Positions 1 through 10,128 of a stretch of DNA of 64,000 nt are shown piece after piece (position 1 is the first letter of the stretch; each line of letters starts with the position of its first letter). The position numbers were made by a program, and so were the translations under genes. The stretch is from Methylobacterium terrae (GTDB lineage Bacteria > Pseudomonadota > Alphaproteobacteria > Rhizobiales > Beijerinckiaceae), in contig NZ_CP029553.1 in assembly GCF_003173755.1 (NCBI RefSeq), positions 521,001-585,000 of the forward strand, written 5' to 3'. The notes beneath the pieces are model-generated. The model searched no databases. It saw only the letters and a list, made by a program, of their open reading frames with translations, and was not told where the DNA came from.

Positions 1-111
1 CAGGACGGTCGCGAGGAGCGAGAGTGCCACCAGGAGGAGGCGCTTGGGCCCCGGGGGGGACCGGGGCGCAGCCGCCCCGGCCGATGACGAGCGATCGTCG
101 CGGGGCGTCAC
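1..111 (-). CDS. SURF1 family protein, N-terminus only
   Basis: A GTG at 111-109 overlaps the cyoD stop as GTGA and opens a frame that runs off the window edge. About 24 hydrophilic, Pro/Ala/Ser-rich residues are followed by a Lys-Arg and a leucine-rich membrane segment (KRLLLVALSLLATVL). That layout, last in a cyoABCD operon, is typical of SURF1-like proteins, which help assemble haem-copper oxidases. Only 37 residues are visible, so the call rests on position and the first membrane segment rather than on a diagnostic motif. Confidence 0.5.
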   Translation of the reverse strand, partial: MTPRDDRSSSAGAAAPRSPPGPKRLLLVALSLLATVL

Positions 112-503
112 GGCATGTTGCGCATGTCGCCCGGCGACATCGGCATCATGTTGGTGTTGAGGTGGTACATCACCCACAGCGATCCCGAGAGCGCGATCAC
201 GACCAGCACGATCGTGAAGATCAGCGCCATCATGGTCCAGCCGCCTTCCGAGCGCGCGTTCATGTGCAGGAAGTAGACCATGTGGACCACGATCTGCGCC
301 ACCGCGAAGGCCATGATGACGAGCGACGTCACCCGGGGGTCGGTGAAGACCCCGGCCATCACCAGCCAGAACGGGATCGCCGTCAGGATCGCCGAGAGGA
401 CGAAGCCGGTGATGTAGCCCCGGCGCGAGCCGTGGCCGGCCTCGTGGTGGTCATGGACGACCTCGACGTGGACGTCGTCGGAGACGGGAGCGCGCGCGCT
501 CAT
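108..503 (-). CDS. cyoD: Cytochrome bo3 quinol oxidase subunit IV
   Basis: This 131-residue inner-membrane protein has three hydrophobic segments (about residues 29-50, 58-80 and 89-113), as in CyoD/caa3 subunit IV proteins. The conserved region around [10 protein letters not shown] lies in the second segment. The N-terminus is His- and acid-rich and cytoplasmic. CyoD is a small stabilising subunit that aids CuB insertion in the quinol oxidase. Its ATG overlaps the cyoC stop by 4 nt (ATGA), and its own stop overlaps the next start, so the genes are translationally coupled. The first ATG was chosen because of this overlap. Length and position match the family. Confidence 0.93.
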   Translation of the reverse strand: MSARAPVSDDVHVEVVHDHHEAGHGSRRGYITGFVLSAILTAIPFWLVMAGVFTDPRVTSLVIMAFAVAQIVVHMVYFLHMNARSEGGWTMMALIFTIVLVVIALSGSLWVMYHLNTNMMPMSPGDMRNMP

Positions 504-1132
504 GACAGGGACCCCATCAGGTAGACGAAGGTGAAGACGCCGATCCAGATCACGTCGAGGAAGTGCCAGAACATGCTCAGGCACATCAGGCGGCGGCGGT
601 TGGCCGTGATCAGGCCGCGCTGGTGCACCTGCACCATCAGGGTCGTCAGCCAGATCAGCCCGAAGGTGACGTGCAGGCCGTGCGTCCCCACCAGGGTGAA
701 GAACGACGACAGGAAGGCGCTGCGCTGGGGCGTCGCGCCCTCGTGGATCAGGTGGTGGAACTCGTAGAGCTCGAGGCCGATGAAGCAGAGGCCGAACACG
801 CCCGTGATCGCGAGCCACCGCTGCGTCATCCGCTGGTCGCCCTTCTCCATCTCCAGCATGGCGAAGCCGTAGGTGATGGAGGAGAACAGCAGCATGGCGG
901 TGTTCACCGCCACGAGCTTCAAGTCGAACAGGTCCGCGCCGGACGGGCCCGCCGCGTAGTTCCGCCCGAGCACGCCGTACGTCGCGAACAGGATCGCGAA
1001 GATCAGGCAATCGCTCATCAGGTAGAGCCAGAACCCGAGCATGGTGCCGCCCTCGGCGTGGCCGTGCTCGTCGTCCGTGACGTAGAAGTGCAGCTCGGCG
1101 TCGTCCGCCGCGGCGATGTGTGACTGTGCCAT
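500..1132 (-). CDS. cyoC: Cytochrome bo3 quinol oxidase subunit III
   Basis: This 210-residue polytopic membrane protein has five hydrophobic segments. The family-typical stretch [16 protein letters not shown] comes early, [13 protein letters not shown] lies in the middle and [20 protein letters not shown] at the C-terminus. Subunit III carries no redox centre and supports the stability and proton uptake of subunit I. The short N-terminus before the first segment marks it as the quinol-oxidase type. It sits 10 nt downstream of cyoB and overlaps cyoD by 4 nt in one operon. Confidence 0.96.
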   Translation of the reverse strand: MAQSHIAAADDAELHFYVTDDEHGHAEGGTMLGFWLYLMSDCLIFAILFATYGVLGRNYAAGPSGADLFDLKLVAVNTAMLLFSSITYGFAMLEMEKGDQRMTQRWLAITGVFGLCFIGLELYEFHHLIHEGATPQRSAFLSSFFTLVGTHGLHVTFGLIWLTTLMVQVHQRGLITANRRRLMCLSMFWHFLDVIWIGVFTFVYLMGSLS

Positions 1133-1142
1133 GGCGGGGTCC

Positions 1143-3170
1143 TCAGGCCTTCGCGAGGGCGAGCGTCCGGGTGCGCTCGGCCTCGGTCCGCGCGACCTCG
1201 TCGGCGGGGATGTAGAAGTCGCGGTCGTAGTTGAAGGTGTGGATGATGGTCGCCGCGATCACGCCGACGAAGGCGAGCGCTGCCAGCCACCAGACGTACC
1301 ACACCATGGCGACGCCGAAGACGGTGGCGATGGCGGAGATGATGACGCCCGCGCCGGTGTTCCTCGGCATGTGGATCGCCTTGTAGCCGTCCAGCGGACG
1401 CTGGTGGCCGCGCGCCTTCATGTCCCACCAGGCGTCGCCGTCATGCACCATCGGCGTGAAGGCGAAGTTGTAGTCCGGCGGCGGCGACGAGGTCGCCCAT
1501 TCGAGGGTGCGGCCGCCCCAGGGATCGCCGGTGAGGTCGCGCAACTGCTCGCGCCGCAGGATGCTGACGGCGAACTGGACGATCATCGCGGCGATGCCGC
1601 AGGCGACGAGGAGCGCCCCGAAGGCCGCGATGACGAAGAGCGGCTGGTACTCGGTGCCCGAGAACGAGCTCATGCGCCGGGTCACGCCCATCAGGCCGAG
1701 GATGTAGAGCGGCGTGAAGGCGACCCAGAACCCGCTGACCCAGCACCAGAACGAGACCTTGCCCCAGAACGGGTCGAGCCGGAAGCCGAAGGCCTTCGGC
1801 CACCAGTAGTAGATGCCGGCGAACAGGCCGAACAGCACGCCGCCGATGATCACGTTGTGGAAGTGCGCGACCAGGAACAGCGAGTTGTGCAGCACGAAGT
1901 CGGCCGGGGGCACGGCGAGCAGCACGCCGGTCATGCCGCCGATGACGAAGGTCAGCATGAAGGCGACGGTCCACATCATCGGCAGGTCGAAGCGGATCCG
2001 GCCGCGGTACATCGTGAACAGCCAGTTGAAGATCTTCGCGCCGGTGGGGATCGAGATGATCATCGTGGTGATGCCGAAGAACGAGTTGACGCTCGCCCCC
2101 GACCCCATGGTGAAGAAGTGGTGCAGCCAGACCAGGTAGGACAGGATGGTGATGACGACCGTGGCGTAGACCATCGAGGCGTAGCCGAACAGGCGCTTGC
2201 CGGAGAAGGTCGAGGTCACCTCGGAGAAGATGCCGAAGGCCGGCAGCACCAGGATGTAGACCTCGGGGTGACCCCAGATCCAGATCAGGTTCACGTACAT
2301 CATCGGGTTGCCGCCGAGATCGTTCGTGAAGAAGTTGGTGCCGACGTAGCGGTCGAGGGTGAGCAGCGCCAGCACGACGCCGAGCACCGGGAACGAGGCG
2401 ACGATCAGGATGTTGGTGCAGAGCGAGGTCCAGGTGAAGACCGGCATCTTCATCATCGACATCCCGGGCGCCCGCATCTTGACGATGGTGGCGATCAGGT
2501 TGACACCCGACAGGGTCGTGCCGACGCCGGCGATCTGGAGCGCCCAGATGTAGTAATCGACCCCGGTGCTCGGCGAGTAGGCGATGTTCGACAGGGGCGG
2601 ATAGGCGAGCCAGCCGGTCGCCGCGAATTCGCCGACGAACAGCGACATCATCGTCAGCACGACGCCGCCGGTGGTCATCCAGAAGCTGAAGTTGTTGAGG
2701 AACGGGAAGGCGACGTCGCGGGCGCCGATCTGCAGCGGCACGACGTAGTTCATCAGCCCGGTGACCAGCGGCATCGCCACGAAGAAGATCATGATCACGC
2801 CGTGGGCGGTGAAGATCTGGTCGTAGTGGTGCGGCGGCAGGAAACCTTCGGCGCCGCCGTGCGCGATCGCCTGCTGCGAGCGCATCAGCACCGCGTCGGC
2901 AAAGCCGCGCAGCAGCATGACCAGACCGAGGACCATGTACATGATCCCGATCTTCTTGTGGTCGACGCTGGTGAACCAGTCGCGCCAGAGCACGCCCCAG
3001 AGCTTGTAGCGGGTCAGCGCGCCGAGGACCGCGAGGCCGCCGAGGGCGACCACGAGGAACGTCACCACCACGATCGGCTCGTGGAGCGGCAGGGATTCGA
3101 TGGTGAAGCGGCCGAACAGGAGCCGCCACCAATGCGGGTAGGCTTCGATCGGATTATGTTCGGAGTTCAT
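1143..3170 (-). CDS. cyoB: Cytochrome bo3 quinol oxidase subunit I
   Basis: The 675-residue catalytic subunit reduces O2 to water with quinol electrons and pumps protons. The ligand set is visible: the low-spin haem His in [10 protein letters not shown] (His123), the CuB His and cross-linked Tyr in WGHPEVY, the paired CuB histidines in WLHHFFTMG, and the two haem ligands in AHFHNVI. The K-channel Lys (PTGAKIFNW) and the Glu of GHPEVY are present. Length matches E. coli CyoB closely, with the extra N-terminal helix of the bo3 type. It follows cyoA after 134 nt in which no gene is seen. It is intact, with no missing key residue. Confidence 0.98.
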   Translation of the reverse strand: MNSEHNPIEAYPHWWRLLFGRFTIESLPLHEPIVVVTFLVVALGGLAVLGALTRYKLWGVLWRDWFTSVDHKKIGIMYMVLGLVMLLRGFADAVLMRSQQAIAHGGAEGFLPPHHYDQIFTAHGVIMIFFVAMPLVTGLMNYVVPLQIGARDVAFPFLNNFSFWMTTGGVVLTMMSLFVGEFAATGWLAYPPLSNIAYSPSTGVDYYIWALQIAGVGTTLSGVNLIATIVKMRAPGMSMMKMPVFTWTSLCTNILIVASFPVLGVVLALLTLDRYVGTNFFTNDLGGNPMMYVNLIWIWGHPEVYILVLPAFGIFSEVTSTFSGKRLFGYASMVYATVVITILSYLVWLHHFFTMGSGASVNSFFGITTMIISIPTGAKIFNWLFTMYRGRIRFDLPMMWTVAFMLTFVIGGMTGVLLAVPPADFVLHNSLFLVAHFHNVIIGGVLFGLFAGIYYWWPKAFGFRLDPFWGKVSFWCWVSGFWVAFTPLYILGLMGVTRRMSSFSGTEYQPLFVIAAFGALLVACGIAAMIVQFAVSILRREQLRDLTGDPWGGRTLEWATSSPPPDYNFAFTPMVHDGDAWWDMKARGHQRPLDGYKAIHMPRNTGAGVIISAIATVFGVAMVWYVWWLAALAFVGVIAATIIHTFNYDRDFYIPADEVARTEAERTRTLALAKA

Positions 3171-3304
3171 GGCTCAGCCTGGAGTGCAGGTAGCTTCGTC
3201 GGAGTCCGGGCCGGGCGGAACCGCACAGGGCGAGACCGCTCGGTTCTTCGTTCCCGCATCGATGTCGCGGCCGGACCGGCAGCCGGTCCGGCCGGGGATG
3301 AGGC

Positions 3305-4405
3305 TCAGTTCAGGCGCGGCGTCGCGGCGGCGGACACCGTCGAGGCATTGCCGAGGCCGTAGGCGTCGGCCGGCGTGCAGAGCGCGGTGACGAAGGTCGC
3401 CTGCTGGGTCTTGCCGGTACCGCGGCGCACCGCCTTGTCGTAGGTGAGGCTCATCACGGTGTTGATGCCCTCGCGGCCGCCGCCGCCGCGGGCGTCGATC
3501 GCCGCCATGTCGTGCATGCACATCTTGGCGCGGTCGACGCACATGTTCAGGATCGCGTCGTAGAGGCCGGCATCGACGGCGTTGTAGTAGCGCACCGGCT
3601 CCTTCTCGCTCGGGCGCTCGAGCTTCAGGTAGTCGGCCCGGGACAGCCCGCCGCCCTCCTTCTTGACCTTGTCGACCCAGGCGCTGAAATCGCCCTCGTC
3701 GACGCCCTTGAAGGTGAAGCGCATGTGCGAGAACCCGGCGCCGCTGTAGTTGGCGGAGAAGCCCTCGTAGTCGCCGGCCTTGTTGATCACGGCGTTGAGG
3801 CGGGTCTGCATGCCCGGCATGGCGTAGATCTGGCCGGCGAGCGCCGGGATGAACAGCGAGTTCATCACCGAGGAGGAGGTGATGCGGAACTCGATCGGCC
3901 GGTCGACGGGCGCGGCGACCTCGTTGAGCGAGGCGATGCCCTGCTCGGGGTAGAGAAAGAGCCACTTCCAGTCGAGGGCGACGACCTGGACCACCAGGGG
4001 CTTGCCCGAGACCATCGGGTCGCCGACACTCGACACGATCGGCTTCGAGGCGCTGATGCGGCTGACCGAGCGGTAGGGATCGAGCAGGTGGGTGCCGAGC
4101 CAGGTGAGCGCGCCGAGCGCCACGATGATCAGCAGCGGCGCCGACCAGATCACCACCTCGAGACCGATCGAGTGATGGAAATCGGGGTCGTAGACGGCCT
4201 TCTTGTTGCCCTCGCGATAGTGCCACGCGAAGGCGATCGTGAGTGCCATCACGGGGATGATGATCAGGAGCATCAGCACCGTGGAGGCGATCAGCAGGTT
4301 ACGCTGCTGCAGCGCCACGTCGCCCGCGGGCGACAGGAGCACGAGATTGCACCCTCCGGTGAGGAGGATGAGCGGGAGGACGAGGAGGAGGCGCAAATGT
4401 CTCAC
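3305..4405 (-). CDS. cyoA: Cytochrome bo3 quinol oxidase subunit II (lipoprotein)
   Basis: This 366-residue subunit II is first in the cyo operon. Residues 1-19 form a lipoprotein signal ending LTGGC, so Cys19 should be lipidated. Two membrane segments follow (about 35-60 and 78-100), then a periplasmic cupredoxin fold. The region that binds CuA in cytochrome c oxidases reads FSANYSGAGFSHM and lacks the two cysteines, so this is the quinol-oxidising type. It is divergent from the MFS gene starting at 4530. The 124 nt between them should hold the cyo promoter; a small TGGAC/GTCCA hairpin is there, but I cannot name an operator. Confidence 0.95.
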   Translation of the reverse strand: MRHLRLLLVLPLILLTGGCNLVLLSPAGDVALQQRNLLIASTVLMLLIIIPVMALTIAFAWHYREGNKKAVYDPDFHHSIGLEVVIWSAPLLIIVALGALTWLGTHLLDPYRSVSRISASKPIVSSVGDPMVSGKPLVVQVVALDWKWLFLYPEQGIASLNEVAAPVDRPIEFRITSSSVMNSLFIPALAGQIYAMPGMQTRLNAVINKAGDYEGFSANYSGAGFSHMRFTFKGVDEGDFSAWVDKVKKEGGGLSRADYLKLERPSEKEPVRYYNAVDAGLYDAILNMCVDRAKMCMHDMAAIDARGGGGREGINTVMSLTYDKAVRRGTGKTQQATFVTALCTPADAYGLGNASTVSAAATPRLN

Positions 4406-4529
4406 GGGCAGCCCGGACGATCAGCTTTCGGCTCCTGTCCTGTACGCCCGCCGGAGCGCCCGCGGGATTGGACGTTTTGTCCAGGCCCCCAGAGGGCCGG
4501 TTCTCCTCTAAGGAAGGGGTCTTCGTAGA

Positions 4530-5897
4530 GTGACGAAGCAGGATTCCGATATGGCCACGATCACGGCGGACGACGCCGCCGCCAACTCCTCCAAGCCGGA
4601 ACGGGATGCCCGCCTGGCCTCGTCGGAGCCGGGGCACGTCGCGCCCGGCGAGATCGCGCTCGGCGTCATCATCGGCCGCACCTCCGAGTTCTTCGACTTC
4701 TTCGTGTTCGGCCTCGCCTGCGTGCTGGTCTTCCCGCGGCTCGTCTTCCCGTGGGCCGAGCCGGTGACCGGCACGCTGTACGCGTTCGGGCTGTTCGCCC
4801 TCGCCTTCGTGGCGCGGCCGGTCGGATCGGTGCTGTTCATGGCGATCGACCGGCGCTACGGCCGGGCGACGAAGCTCACCATCGCGCTGTTCCTGCTCGG
4901 CACCTCGACCTGCCTCATCGCCTTCCTGCCGGGCTACGAGACGATCGGGCACTGGTCGGCGGTTCTGCTGGCGGCGTGCCGGATCGGCCAGGGCCTGGCG
5001 CTCGGCGGCGCCTGGGACGGGCTGGCCTCGCTGCTCGCCCTCAACGCGCCGGAGAACCGCCGCGGCTGGTACGCGATGCTGCCGCAGCTCGGCGCGCCGG
5101 TCGGCTTCATGCTGGCGAGCGGGCTGTTCGCGTTCTTCGAGCTCCAGCTCTCGGACGCCGACTTCATGGGCTTCGGCTGGCGCTATCCCTTCTTCGTCGC
5201 CTTCACGATCAACGTCGTGGCGCTCTTCGCGCGCCTGCGCCTCGTCGCGACGGAGGAGTTCCGCCGCCTGCTCGAGGCCGACGAGCTCGAGCCGGAGCCG
5301 GTCCTCCAGACGGTGCGGGCGAGCGGCCGCAACATCCTGGTCGGCGCCTTCGTGCCGCTCGCCTGCTACGCGCTGTTCCACCTCGTCACGGTGTTCCCGG
5401 TCAGCTGGATCAACCTGTTCACCGGGCGCTCGGTCGGCGAGTTCCTGATGGTGCAGTTCGCCGGCGCCACCATCGCCACGATGACGATCGTGATGTCGGG
5501 CCTGATCGCCGACCAGATCGGCCGGCGCTCGACCATCGCGCTCGCCGCCGCGCTGATCGGCCTGTTTGCCCTCGGCAGCATCGTCGCCCCGCTGCTCTTC
5601 GGCGACAGCATGGCCGGCCAGACGATCTTCGTGGTGGTCGGCTTCGCGCTGCTCGGCCTCGCCTACGGCCAGAGCTCGGGCGCCATCGCGGAGAACTTCG
5701 GGACCAAGTACCGCTACACCGGCTCGGCGCTGACCTCCGACCTCGCCTGGCTCGTCGGCGCCGGCTTCGCCCCGCTCGTCGCGCTCTACGCCTCGAGCCA
5801 TCTCGGCCTGCCGTGGGTCGGGGTGTACCTTTTGTCGGGTGCGGTCTGTACCCTGGGGGCGCTCGGGCTCAACCGGCGCCTCGGGGTGTCGGCCTGA
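4530..5897 (+). CDS. MFS transporter, metabolite:H+ symporter type
   Basis: This 455-residue protein has about twelve membrane segments. The start of the first one (GVIIGRTSEFFDFFVFG) and the loop DRRYGRATKLTIALFLLG match the metabolite:H+ symporter branch of the major facilitator superfamily, which takes up organic acids and osmolytes. The substrate cannot be read from sequence. The GTG at 4530 is preceded by AGGAAGG (4511-4517). An ATG at 4551, seven codons later, is an equally possible start because the first residues are hydrophilic either way. It ends just before a strong hairpin terminator and is convergent with the chorismate mutase gene. Confidence 0.85.
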   Translation: MTKQDSDMATITADDAAANSSKPERDARLASSEPGHVAPGEIALGVIIGRTSEFFDFFVFGLACVLVFPRLVFPWAEPVTGTLYAFGLFALAFVARPVGSVLFMAIDRRYGRATKLTIALFLLGTSTCLIAFLPGYETIGHWSAVLLAACRIGQGLALGGAWDGLASLLALNAPENRRGWYAMLPQLGAPVGFMLASGLFAFFELQLSDADFMGFGWRYPFFVAFTINVVALFARLRLVATEEFRRLLEADELEPEPVLQTVRASGRNILVGAFVPLACYALFHLVTVFPVSWINLFTGRSVGEFLMVQFAGATIATMTIVMSGLIADQIGRRSTIALAAALIGLFALGSIVAPLLFGDSMAGQTIFVVVGFALLGLAYGQSSGAIAENFGTKYRYTGSALTSDLAWLVGAGFAPLVALYASSHLGLPWVGVYLLSGAVCTLGALGLNRRLGVSA

Positions 5898-5913
5898 CGC
5901 GCGACGAGAAGCG

Positions 5914-5957
5914 AGCGCGTGATGCCCTCTCCCGCACGGGAGAGGGCATCACGCGCT
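5914..5957. terminator. Bidirectional hairpin terminator
   Basis: Arms 5914-5934 and 5937-5957 are perfectly complementary over 21 bp around a 2-nt centre, followed on the + strand by TTTT. It lies between the convergent MFS and chorismate mutase genes, so it can terminate both. Confidence 0.88.
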
Positions 5958-5992
5958 TTTCTCGAGAGGTCGATTCAAGATCCGAGCTTGAT

Positions 5993-6841
5993 CTACGCAG
6001 CCCCCACCCGGAAGCGCGCCGCGTGGCTGCCGATCTCCTCGAAGGGCCCGGGCGTCACGCCCGCTTCCGCAAGCGCCGCCCGCGCCTCGTCCGGGCCGAC
6101 GCTCCCGGGTAGCGCCAGGAGTTGGCTCAGGCCCCCGCTGAGGCCGGCGCTCGCCACCACCTCGCCGCCCAAGCCAGCCACCGCCTCGGCCGCCTCGTCG
6201 CGCCAGCGCTCGAACCGGGCGGCGTAGAGCACCCAGTCGCGCTGGGCCGCAGCCGGGTCGTCGAGGGGCTTGGCGATGCAGAAGACCGGGGTGCCCGCCG
6301 GGTGGCCGGGCCGCTCGATGAAGGGAAGGCGAGCGATCACCTTGGGGCGGCCCGGGCCGGCGAGCTGGCGCCACCAGGCGCCGGCGGTCACGCCCTGGTC
6401 GAGGCGGAACACCCCGAGATCGCCGCGGGAGGCGGCGACCGCCGCGATCACGGCCGCCGCGCTCGGATGCGGCCGGTACGGCACCGTGAAGCCGAAATGG
6501 AACCGGGCCGAGTCGCGCATCGGCGCGTCGCCGCCCGAGACGTCGGCATGGACCGCGAACGGTGCCTGCACGTAGGTGAAGGTCGCGATGATGACGCGCC
6601 AGATCCCCTCCACGGTGTCGAGGGGGAGAAGGCCCGTGTGGCGCTCGGCGATCATCCGCATCATCGAGGCCTCGCGGCCGGGCCGGAAGGCGGAGCCGGA
6701 GGCCGAGGTCTTCTTGACGGCGATCAGCCGGTCGATGATCCGGCCGCGCTCCATCAGGAGGTCGTGCATCGCCGAATCGATGCGATCGATGTCGGCCCGG
6801 AGGGCGGCGAGGTCGGCGGGCGGGGTCGACGTCATGGCCAT
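5993..6841 (-). CDS. Chorismate mutase (AroQ type) with C-terminal extension
   Basis: Residues 8-90 form an all-helical AroQ-type chorismate mutase domain: [20 protein letters not shown], then IDRLIAVKK. This enzyme turns chorismate into prephenate in phenylalanine and tyrosine synthesis. The remaining ~190 residues resemble the C-terminal half found on alphaproteobacterial chorismate mutases, but I see no PDT/ACT signature, so its role is open. ATGs at 6841 and 6835 are both possible starts; neither has a clear ribosome site. It is divergent from metX across 254 nt. A TTGACG followed 17 nt later by TACCTC (6940-6968) is a weak promoter candidate for metX in that gap. Confidence 0.85.
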   Translation of the reverse strand: MAMTSTPPADLAALRADIDRIDSAMHDLLMERGRIIDRLIAVKKTSASGSAFRPGREASMMRMIAERHTGLLPLDTVEGIWRVIIATFTYVQAPFAVHADVSGGDAPMRDSARFHFGFTVPYRPHPSAAAVIAAVAASRGDLGVFRLDQGVTAGAWWRQLAGPGRPKVIARLPFIERPGHPAGTPVFCIAKPLDDPAAAQRDWVLYAARFERWRDEAAEAVAGLGGEVVASAGLSGGLSQLLALPGSVGPDEARAALAEAGVTPGPFEEIGSHAARFRVGAA

Positions 6842-7095
6842 ATGGAGAGAAGCGGCGGGAAGATCCGTCTTACGACTGCCTGCGCCCGCGGGCCAGGGCC
6901 GCCGTCGCGCGCTCCTCCCGGAGAATACCCTTCCGTCGATTGACGGCGGGACAGCGAAGCCCTACCTCTTTCGTCCGTCGAAGCGGAATTTTTGGACGCT
7001 TTAACGGCCGGTCCGGTTTGGAGAACGAATCGCCTCCGGTTTTTCCCGCCAAAGCCTCGTCAAGCCCGCCGCCCGGCGACAGCCCCGTGAGAAGC

Positions 7096-8268
7096 ATGGC
7101 CACACCGCTCCTGAAGTCCGGCCAGGATCCTGCCTCCCAGGCGGACGAGCCGACGAGCCCCGTCGCCCGCTTCGGGCCGGACGCAGCCCTGGCGATGGAT
7201 GCGGGCGTGGACCTGGCGCCGTGGCAGATCGCCTACCAGACCGCCGGAACCCTCAACGCCGCGCGCAGCAACGCGGTGCTGGTCTGCCACGCGCTCACCG
7301 GCGACCAGCATTTCGCCAGCACCCATCCGGTCACCGGCAAGGGCGGCTGGTGGGATCGCCTGGTCGGGCCCGGCAAGCCGGTCGACACCGACCGCTACTT
7401 CGTGATCTGCGCCAACGTGGTCGGCTCCTGCATGGGGACGACCGGGCCGGCCTCGCTCAATCCGGGCACGGGCCGGGCCTACGGCCTCGACTTCCCGCTG
7501 GTGACGATCCGCGACATGGTGCGCGGCCAGGCGATGCTGCTCGACCGGCTGGGCATCAAGGACCTGTTCCTGTGCATCGGCGGCTCGATGGGCGGGATGC
7601 AGGTGCTGCAATGGGCGGCGAGCTACCCCGAACGGGTCTTCGCCGCGATGCCGATCGCCACCGGCGCGCGCCACTCGGCCCAGAACATCGCCTTCCACGA
7701 GGTCGGCCGGCAGGCGATCCTGGCCGATCCGAACTGGCACGGCGGGCGCTACCTCGACGTCGGCACCCGGCCGGCCAAGGGGCTCGGCGTCGCCCGGATG
7801 GGCGCCCACATCACCTACCTGTCCGAGCCGGCCCTCCACCGCAAGTTCGGCCGCCGCCTGCAGGACCGGGACGCCCCGACCTTCTCGTTCGACGCCGACT
7901 TCCAGATCGAGAGCTACCTGCGCCACCAGGGCATCACCTTCGTCGAGCGGTTCGACGCCAACGCCTACCTCTACCTGACCCGGGCGATGGACTATTTCGA
8001 CCTCGCCGCCGACCATGGCGGCGTGCTCGCCAACGCCTTCCGGGGTACCAGGACCCGGTTCTGCATCGTGTCCTTCACCTCCGACTGGCTGTTTCCGACC
8101 GCCGATTCGCGGGCGATCGTCCACGCGCTCAACGCGGCGGCGGCGCCGGTCGCCTTCGTCGAGGTCGAGAGCGACAAGGGCCACGACGCCTTCCTGCTCG
8201 ACGAGCCGGCGATGATCTCGGCCGCCAAGGGCTTCATCGCGGCCGCGGCCCGGGAGCGCGGCCTGTGA
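7096..8268 (+). CDS. metX: Homoserine O-acetyltransferase
   Basis: This 390-residue alpha/beta hydrolase makes O-acetyl-L-homoserine (or O-succinyl, as in some MetX) for methionine synthesis in the cytoplasm. The catalytic triad is visible: Ser164 in GGSMGGMQ, Asp330 in FTSDWLFPT, His363 in DKGHDAF. The oxyanion-side block CHALTGD is at 64-70. The ATG at 7096 with GAGAAG just upstream gives the normal family length. An in-frame extension back to 6940 would add 52 residues of poor quality and was not used. The stop overlaps the metW start (GTGA), an arrangement conserved in proteobacteria. Confidence 0.95.
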   Translation: MATPLLKSGQDPASQADEPTSPVARFGPDAALAMDAGVDLAPWQIAYQTAGTLNAARSNAVLVCHALTGDQHFASTHPVTGKGGWWDRLVGPGKPVDTDRYFVICANVVGSCMGTTGPASLNPGTGRAYGLDFPLVTIRDMVRGQAMLLDRLGIKDLFLCIGGSMGGMQVLQWAASYPERVFAAMPIATGARHSAQNIAFHEVGRQAILADPNWHGGRYLDVGTRPAKGLGVARMGAHITYLSEPALHRKFGRRLQDRDAPTFSFDADFQIESYLRHQGITFVERFDANAYLYLTRAMDYFDLAADHGGVLANAFRGTRTRFCIVSFTSDWLFPTADSRAIVHALNAAAAPVAFVEVESDKGHDAFLLDEPAMISAAKGFIAAAARERGL

Positions 8269-8924
8269 GCGCCGTGACCGCCTCCCTCGCCCCGGCAGGC
8301 CTGCCGCGGGACGCCACCGGCTCGTCGCGCACCGACCATCTGGTGATGCTCAACCTCGTCGAGCCCGGCTCCCGGGTGCTCGACGTCGGCTGCGGCGACG
8401 GCTCGCTGCTGGCGCTCCTGCGCGACCGGCGCGGCGTCGACGGCCGCGGCATCGAGCTCTCGCGCGAGGGCGTCAATGCCTGCCTCGCCCACGGCCTGCC
8501 GGTGATCCAGGGCGACGCCGACACCGACCTCGCGGCCTACCCCGACGACGCCTTCGACTACGTGATCCTGTCGCAGACGATCCAGGCGACGCGCCAGCCC
8601 AAGGAGGTGCTGGAGCACCTCCTGCGCATCGGCCGCCACGCGATCGTGTCGTTCCCGAATTTCGGCCATTGGCGGGTGCGCAGCGAGTTGCTGCTGCGCG
8701 GCCGGATGCCGGTGACCGACACCCTGCCCGATCCCTGGTACGCGACCCCGAACATCCACCACTGCACGATCCGCGACTTCGTCGTCCTGTGCCGCCTCGT
8801 CGGCGCCCGGATCGAGCGCGCCTCGGCGCTCGACGCCTCGGGCCACCCGATGCGCTTCGCCCTGCCGTGGTGGGTGTGGAACCTCGTCGGCACGCAAGGG
8901 GTGTTCCTGCTGCGGCGGGAGTGA
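8265..8924 (+). CDS. metW: Methionine biosynthesis protein MetW
   Basis: This 219-residue SAM-methyltransferase-fold protein has motif I at [14 protein letters not shown], an acidic residue at GIELSREGV, and the conserved block [12 protein letters not shown]. MetW is the usual partner of MetX and supports its acyltransferase activity. The GTG at 8265 overlaps the metX stop by 4 nt, which fixes the start and indicates coupling. It also carries the family block HHCTIRDF. No transcription terminator lies immediately after it; the next 370 nt are a palindrome-rich spacer. Confidence 0.94.
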   Translation: MSAVTASLAPAGLPRDATGSSRTDHLVMLNLVEPGSRVLDVGCGDGSLLALLRDRRGVDGRGIELSREGVNACLAHGLPVIQGDADTDLAAYPDDAFDYVILSQTIQATRQPKEVLEHLLRIGRHAIVSFPNFGHWRVRSELLLRGRMPVTDTLPDPWYATPNIHHCTIRDFVVLCRLVGARIERASALDASGHPMRFALPWWVWNLVGTQGVFLLRRE

Positions 8925-9292
8925 GGGCTCATCGTGACTGCGCCGGCTTCGCGTCGTCCCGTGTCCGGGACGATCGGGATGGCATAGCGCGCGCCCACGC
9001 GACCCCATTCACGACCTCATCCCGAGGTGCGACTGGAAGGAGCCTCGAAGGAGGGCTCCGGAAACCACTGCGATTTCTGGAACTCTCCTTCGAGGTCAGT
9101 CCATCCCCGATGAACTGATACGAGATCCGGAAGATTACTTCCGGATCTCGTATCACCAGCCCGCGCGGCGCTTGAGCGAAGCCGATTTCCGCCTCGCGAA
9201 GCGATCAGCCGGAAATCGTACGACACCTCAGGATGATGTCGAGGGCAGGATGAAGCTACCGCTTCCTGCATGCCGCCGACGGCGAGCCGGGC
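8925..9292. repeat. Palindrome-rich spacer between metW and the CMD gene
   Basis: No gene is seen in this 368-nt spacer. It contains a CGTCCC/GGGACG hairpin near 8956-8973, a CCTCATCCCGAGGTGCG segment (9015-9031), a CCTCGAAGGAGGGCTCC segment (9043-9059) with a partial inverse copy near 9077-9095, the perfect hairpin at 9117-9154, a CGATTTCCG/CGGAAATCG pair (9183-9191, 9210-9218), and a terminal CCTCAGGATGATGTCG (9226-9241). The first, second and last of these belong to the same repeat family as the element at 38516-38644. This copy looks diverged and invaded by other hairpins. Confidence 0.8.
9117..9154. terminator. Perfect 17-bp hairpin with ATTA loop
   Basis: Arms 9117-9133 and 9138-9154 pair perfectly over 17 bp around ATTA. 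It is palindromic and so equally strong on both strands, and sits between the convergent metW and CMD genes. There is no long T-run, so factor-independent termination is plausible but not certain. Confidence 0.7.
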
Positions 9293-9949
9293 TCACGGCT
9301 CCCCCGGCTTGAACGGCGGCTCCTTGCCCGGCGGCACCCCGGCCTCGGCAGTCGCCAGGATCATCGCCACGGTCACGTAGGTGCCGCTGATCCCCACGAG
9401 GTCGACGACCTGCTGCTCGCCGAGCACGCGCTTGGCCCGGTCGAACACCGCGTCCGAGACCGCGTGCGTCGTCGTGAGCTCCATGCAGAAATCGTAGACG
9501 GCCTCCTCCTCGGGGGTCATGCCGGCCGGGCGCCGGTTCGCCTTGAGGTCGGCCGCGACGCTCTCCGGCAGCCCGGCCTTCAGGGCGAGGGGATGGTGGG
9601 CGTACCACTCGACCTGCGAGCGCCATTGCCGGGCCTGGATCAGGATCGCGAACTCGCTCAGGCGCGGCGGCAGCGAGCTGTTCCAGCGCAGGTACTCCAG
9701 CAGGTCGTACATCCGAGACGCCAGCACCGGGCTGCGCAGGAGCGGGTTGTAGGGCCCGCCGATGCCGACGCTCGAGATCTTCATGATCTTCTCGCCGAGC
9801 GGGCGCTGCTGCTCGTTCAAGCTGTCGAGCGTGAGCTGGGGAAAGCGGGGCTCCTTTCCGATCGCCGTCGACGGGCTCCCGCCCGCCGCGAGCCACCCGC
9901 ATCCGGCCGCCACGACGACCGATGCCAGCCACAACCGTTGTCCGGGCAT
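9293..9949 (-). CDS. Exported carboxymuconolactone decarboxylase-like protein
   Basis: This 218-residue protein has a hydrophobic N-terminus (about residues 5-24) that looks like a signal peptide; the AAGC around residue 17 is a weak lipobox. The rest has the helical carboxymuconolactone decarboxylase/AhpD fold, with the family-type stretch LSEFAILIQARQWRSQVEW. The CxxC of AhpD peroxidase-type members is absent, so a disulphide reductase role is unlikely. The ATG at 9949 follows GGGAGGAG at a good distance, so longer upstream reading was rejected. The substrate is unknown. It is divergent from the small protein at 10129. Confidence 0.75.
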   Translation of the reverse strand: MPGQRLWLASVVVAAGCGWLAAGGSPSTAIGKEPRFPQLTLDSLNEQQRPLGEKIMKISSVGIGGPYNPLLRSPVLASRMYDLLEYLRWNSSLPPRLSEFAILIQARQWRSQVEWYAHHPLALKAGLPESVAADLKANRRPAGMTPEEEAVYDFCMELTTTHAVSDAVFDRAKRVLGEQQVVDLVGISGTYVTVAMILATAEAGVPPGKEPPFKPGEP

Positions 9950-10128
9950 CGCGTGCTCCTCCCTGTCGCATCTCCGCCGGGGCGGACGCCGCCTCTCCGG
10001 GCGGTCCTTCCGTCGTAGAGGCATGGAGCGCCGCGTGCCACCCGGGATTGCAATGGAACGGCCCCAAGGCCCCGCGCTTTGGTCCGGCCCGGCCGATGGC
10101 CGGATCGAGGTCGAGAAGGAGCGCGGGC

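Noticed and set aside
1116..3362. Long + strand frame opposite cyoB
   Set aside because: His/Asp/Arg-rich antisense shadow of cyoB with no domain content.
6842..7095. SAM-II riboswitch upstream of metX
   Set aside because: The conserved core blocks expected for that class are not present in the leader; only a weak promoter-like pair was seen.
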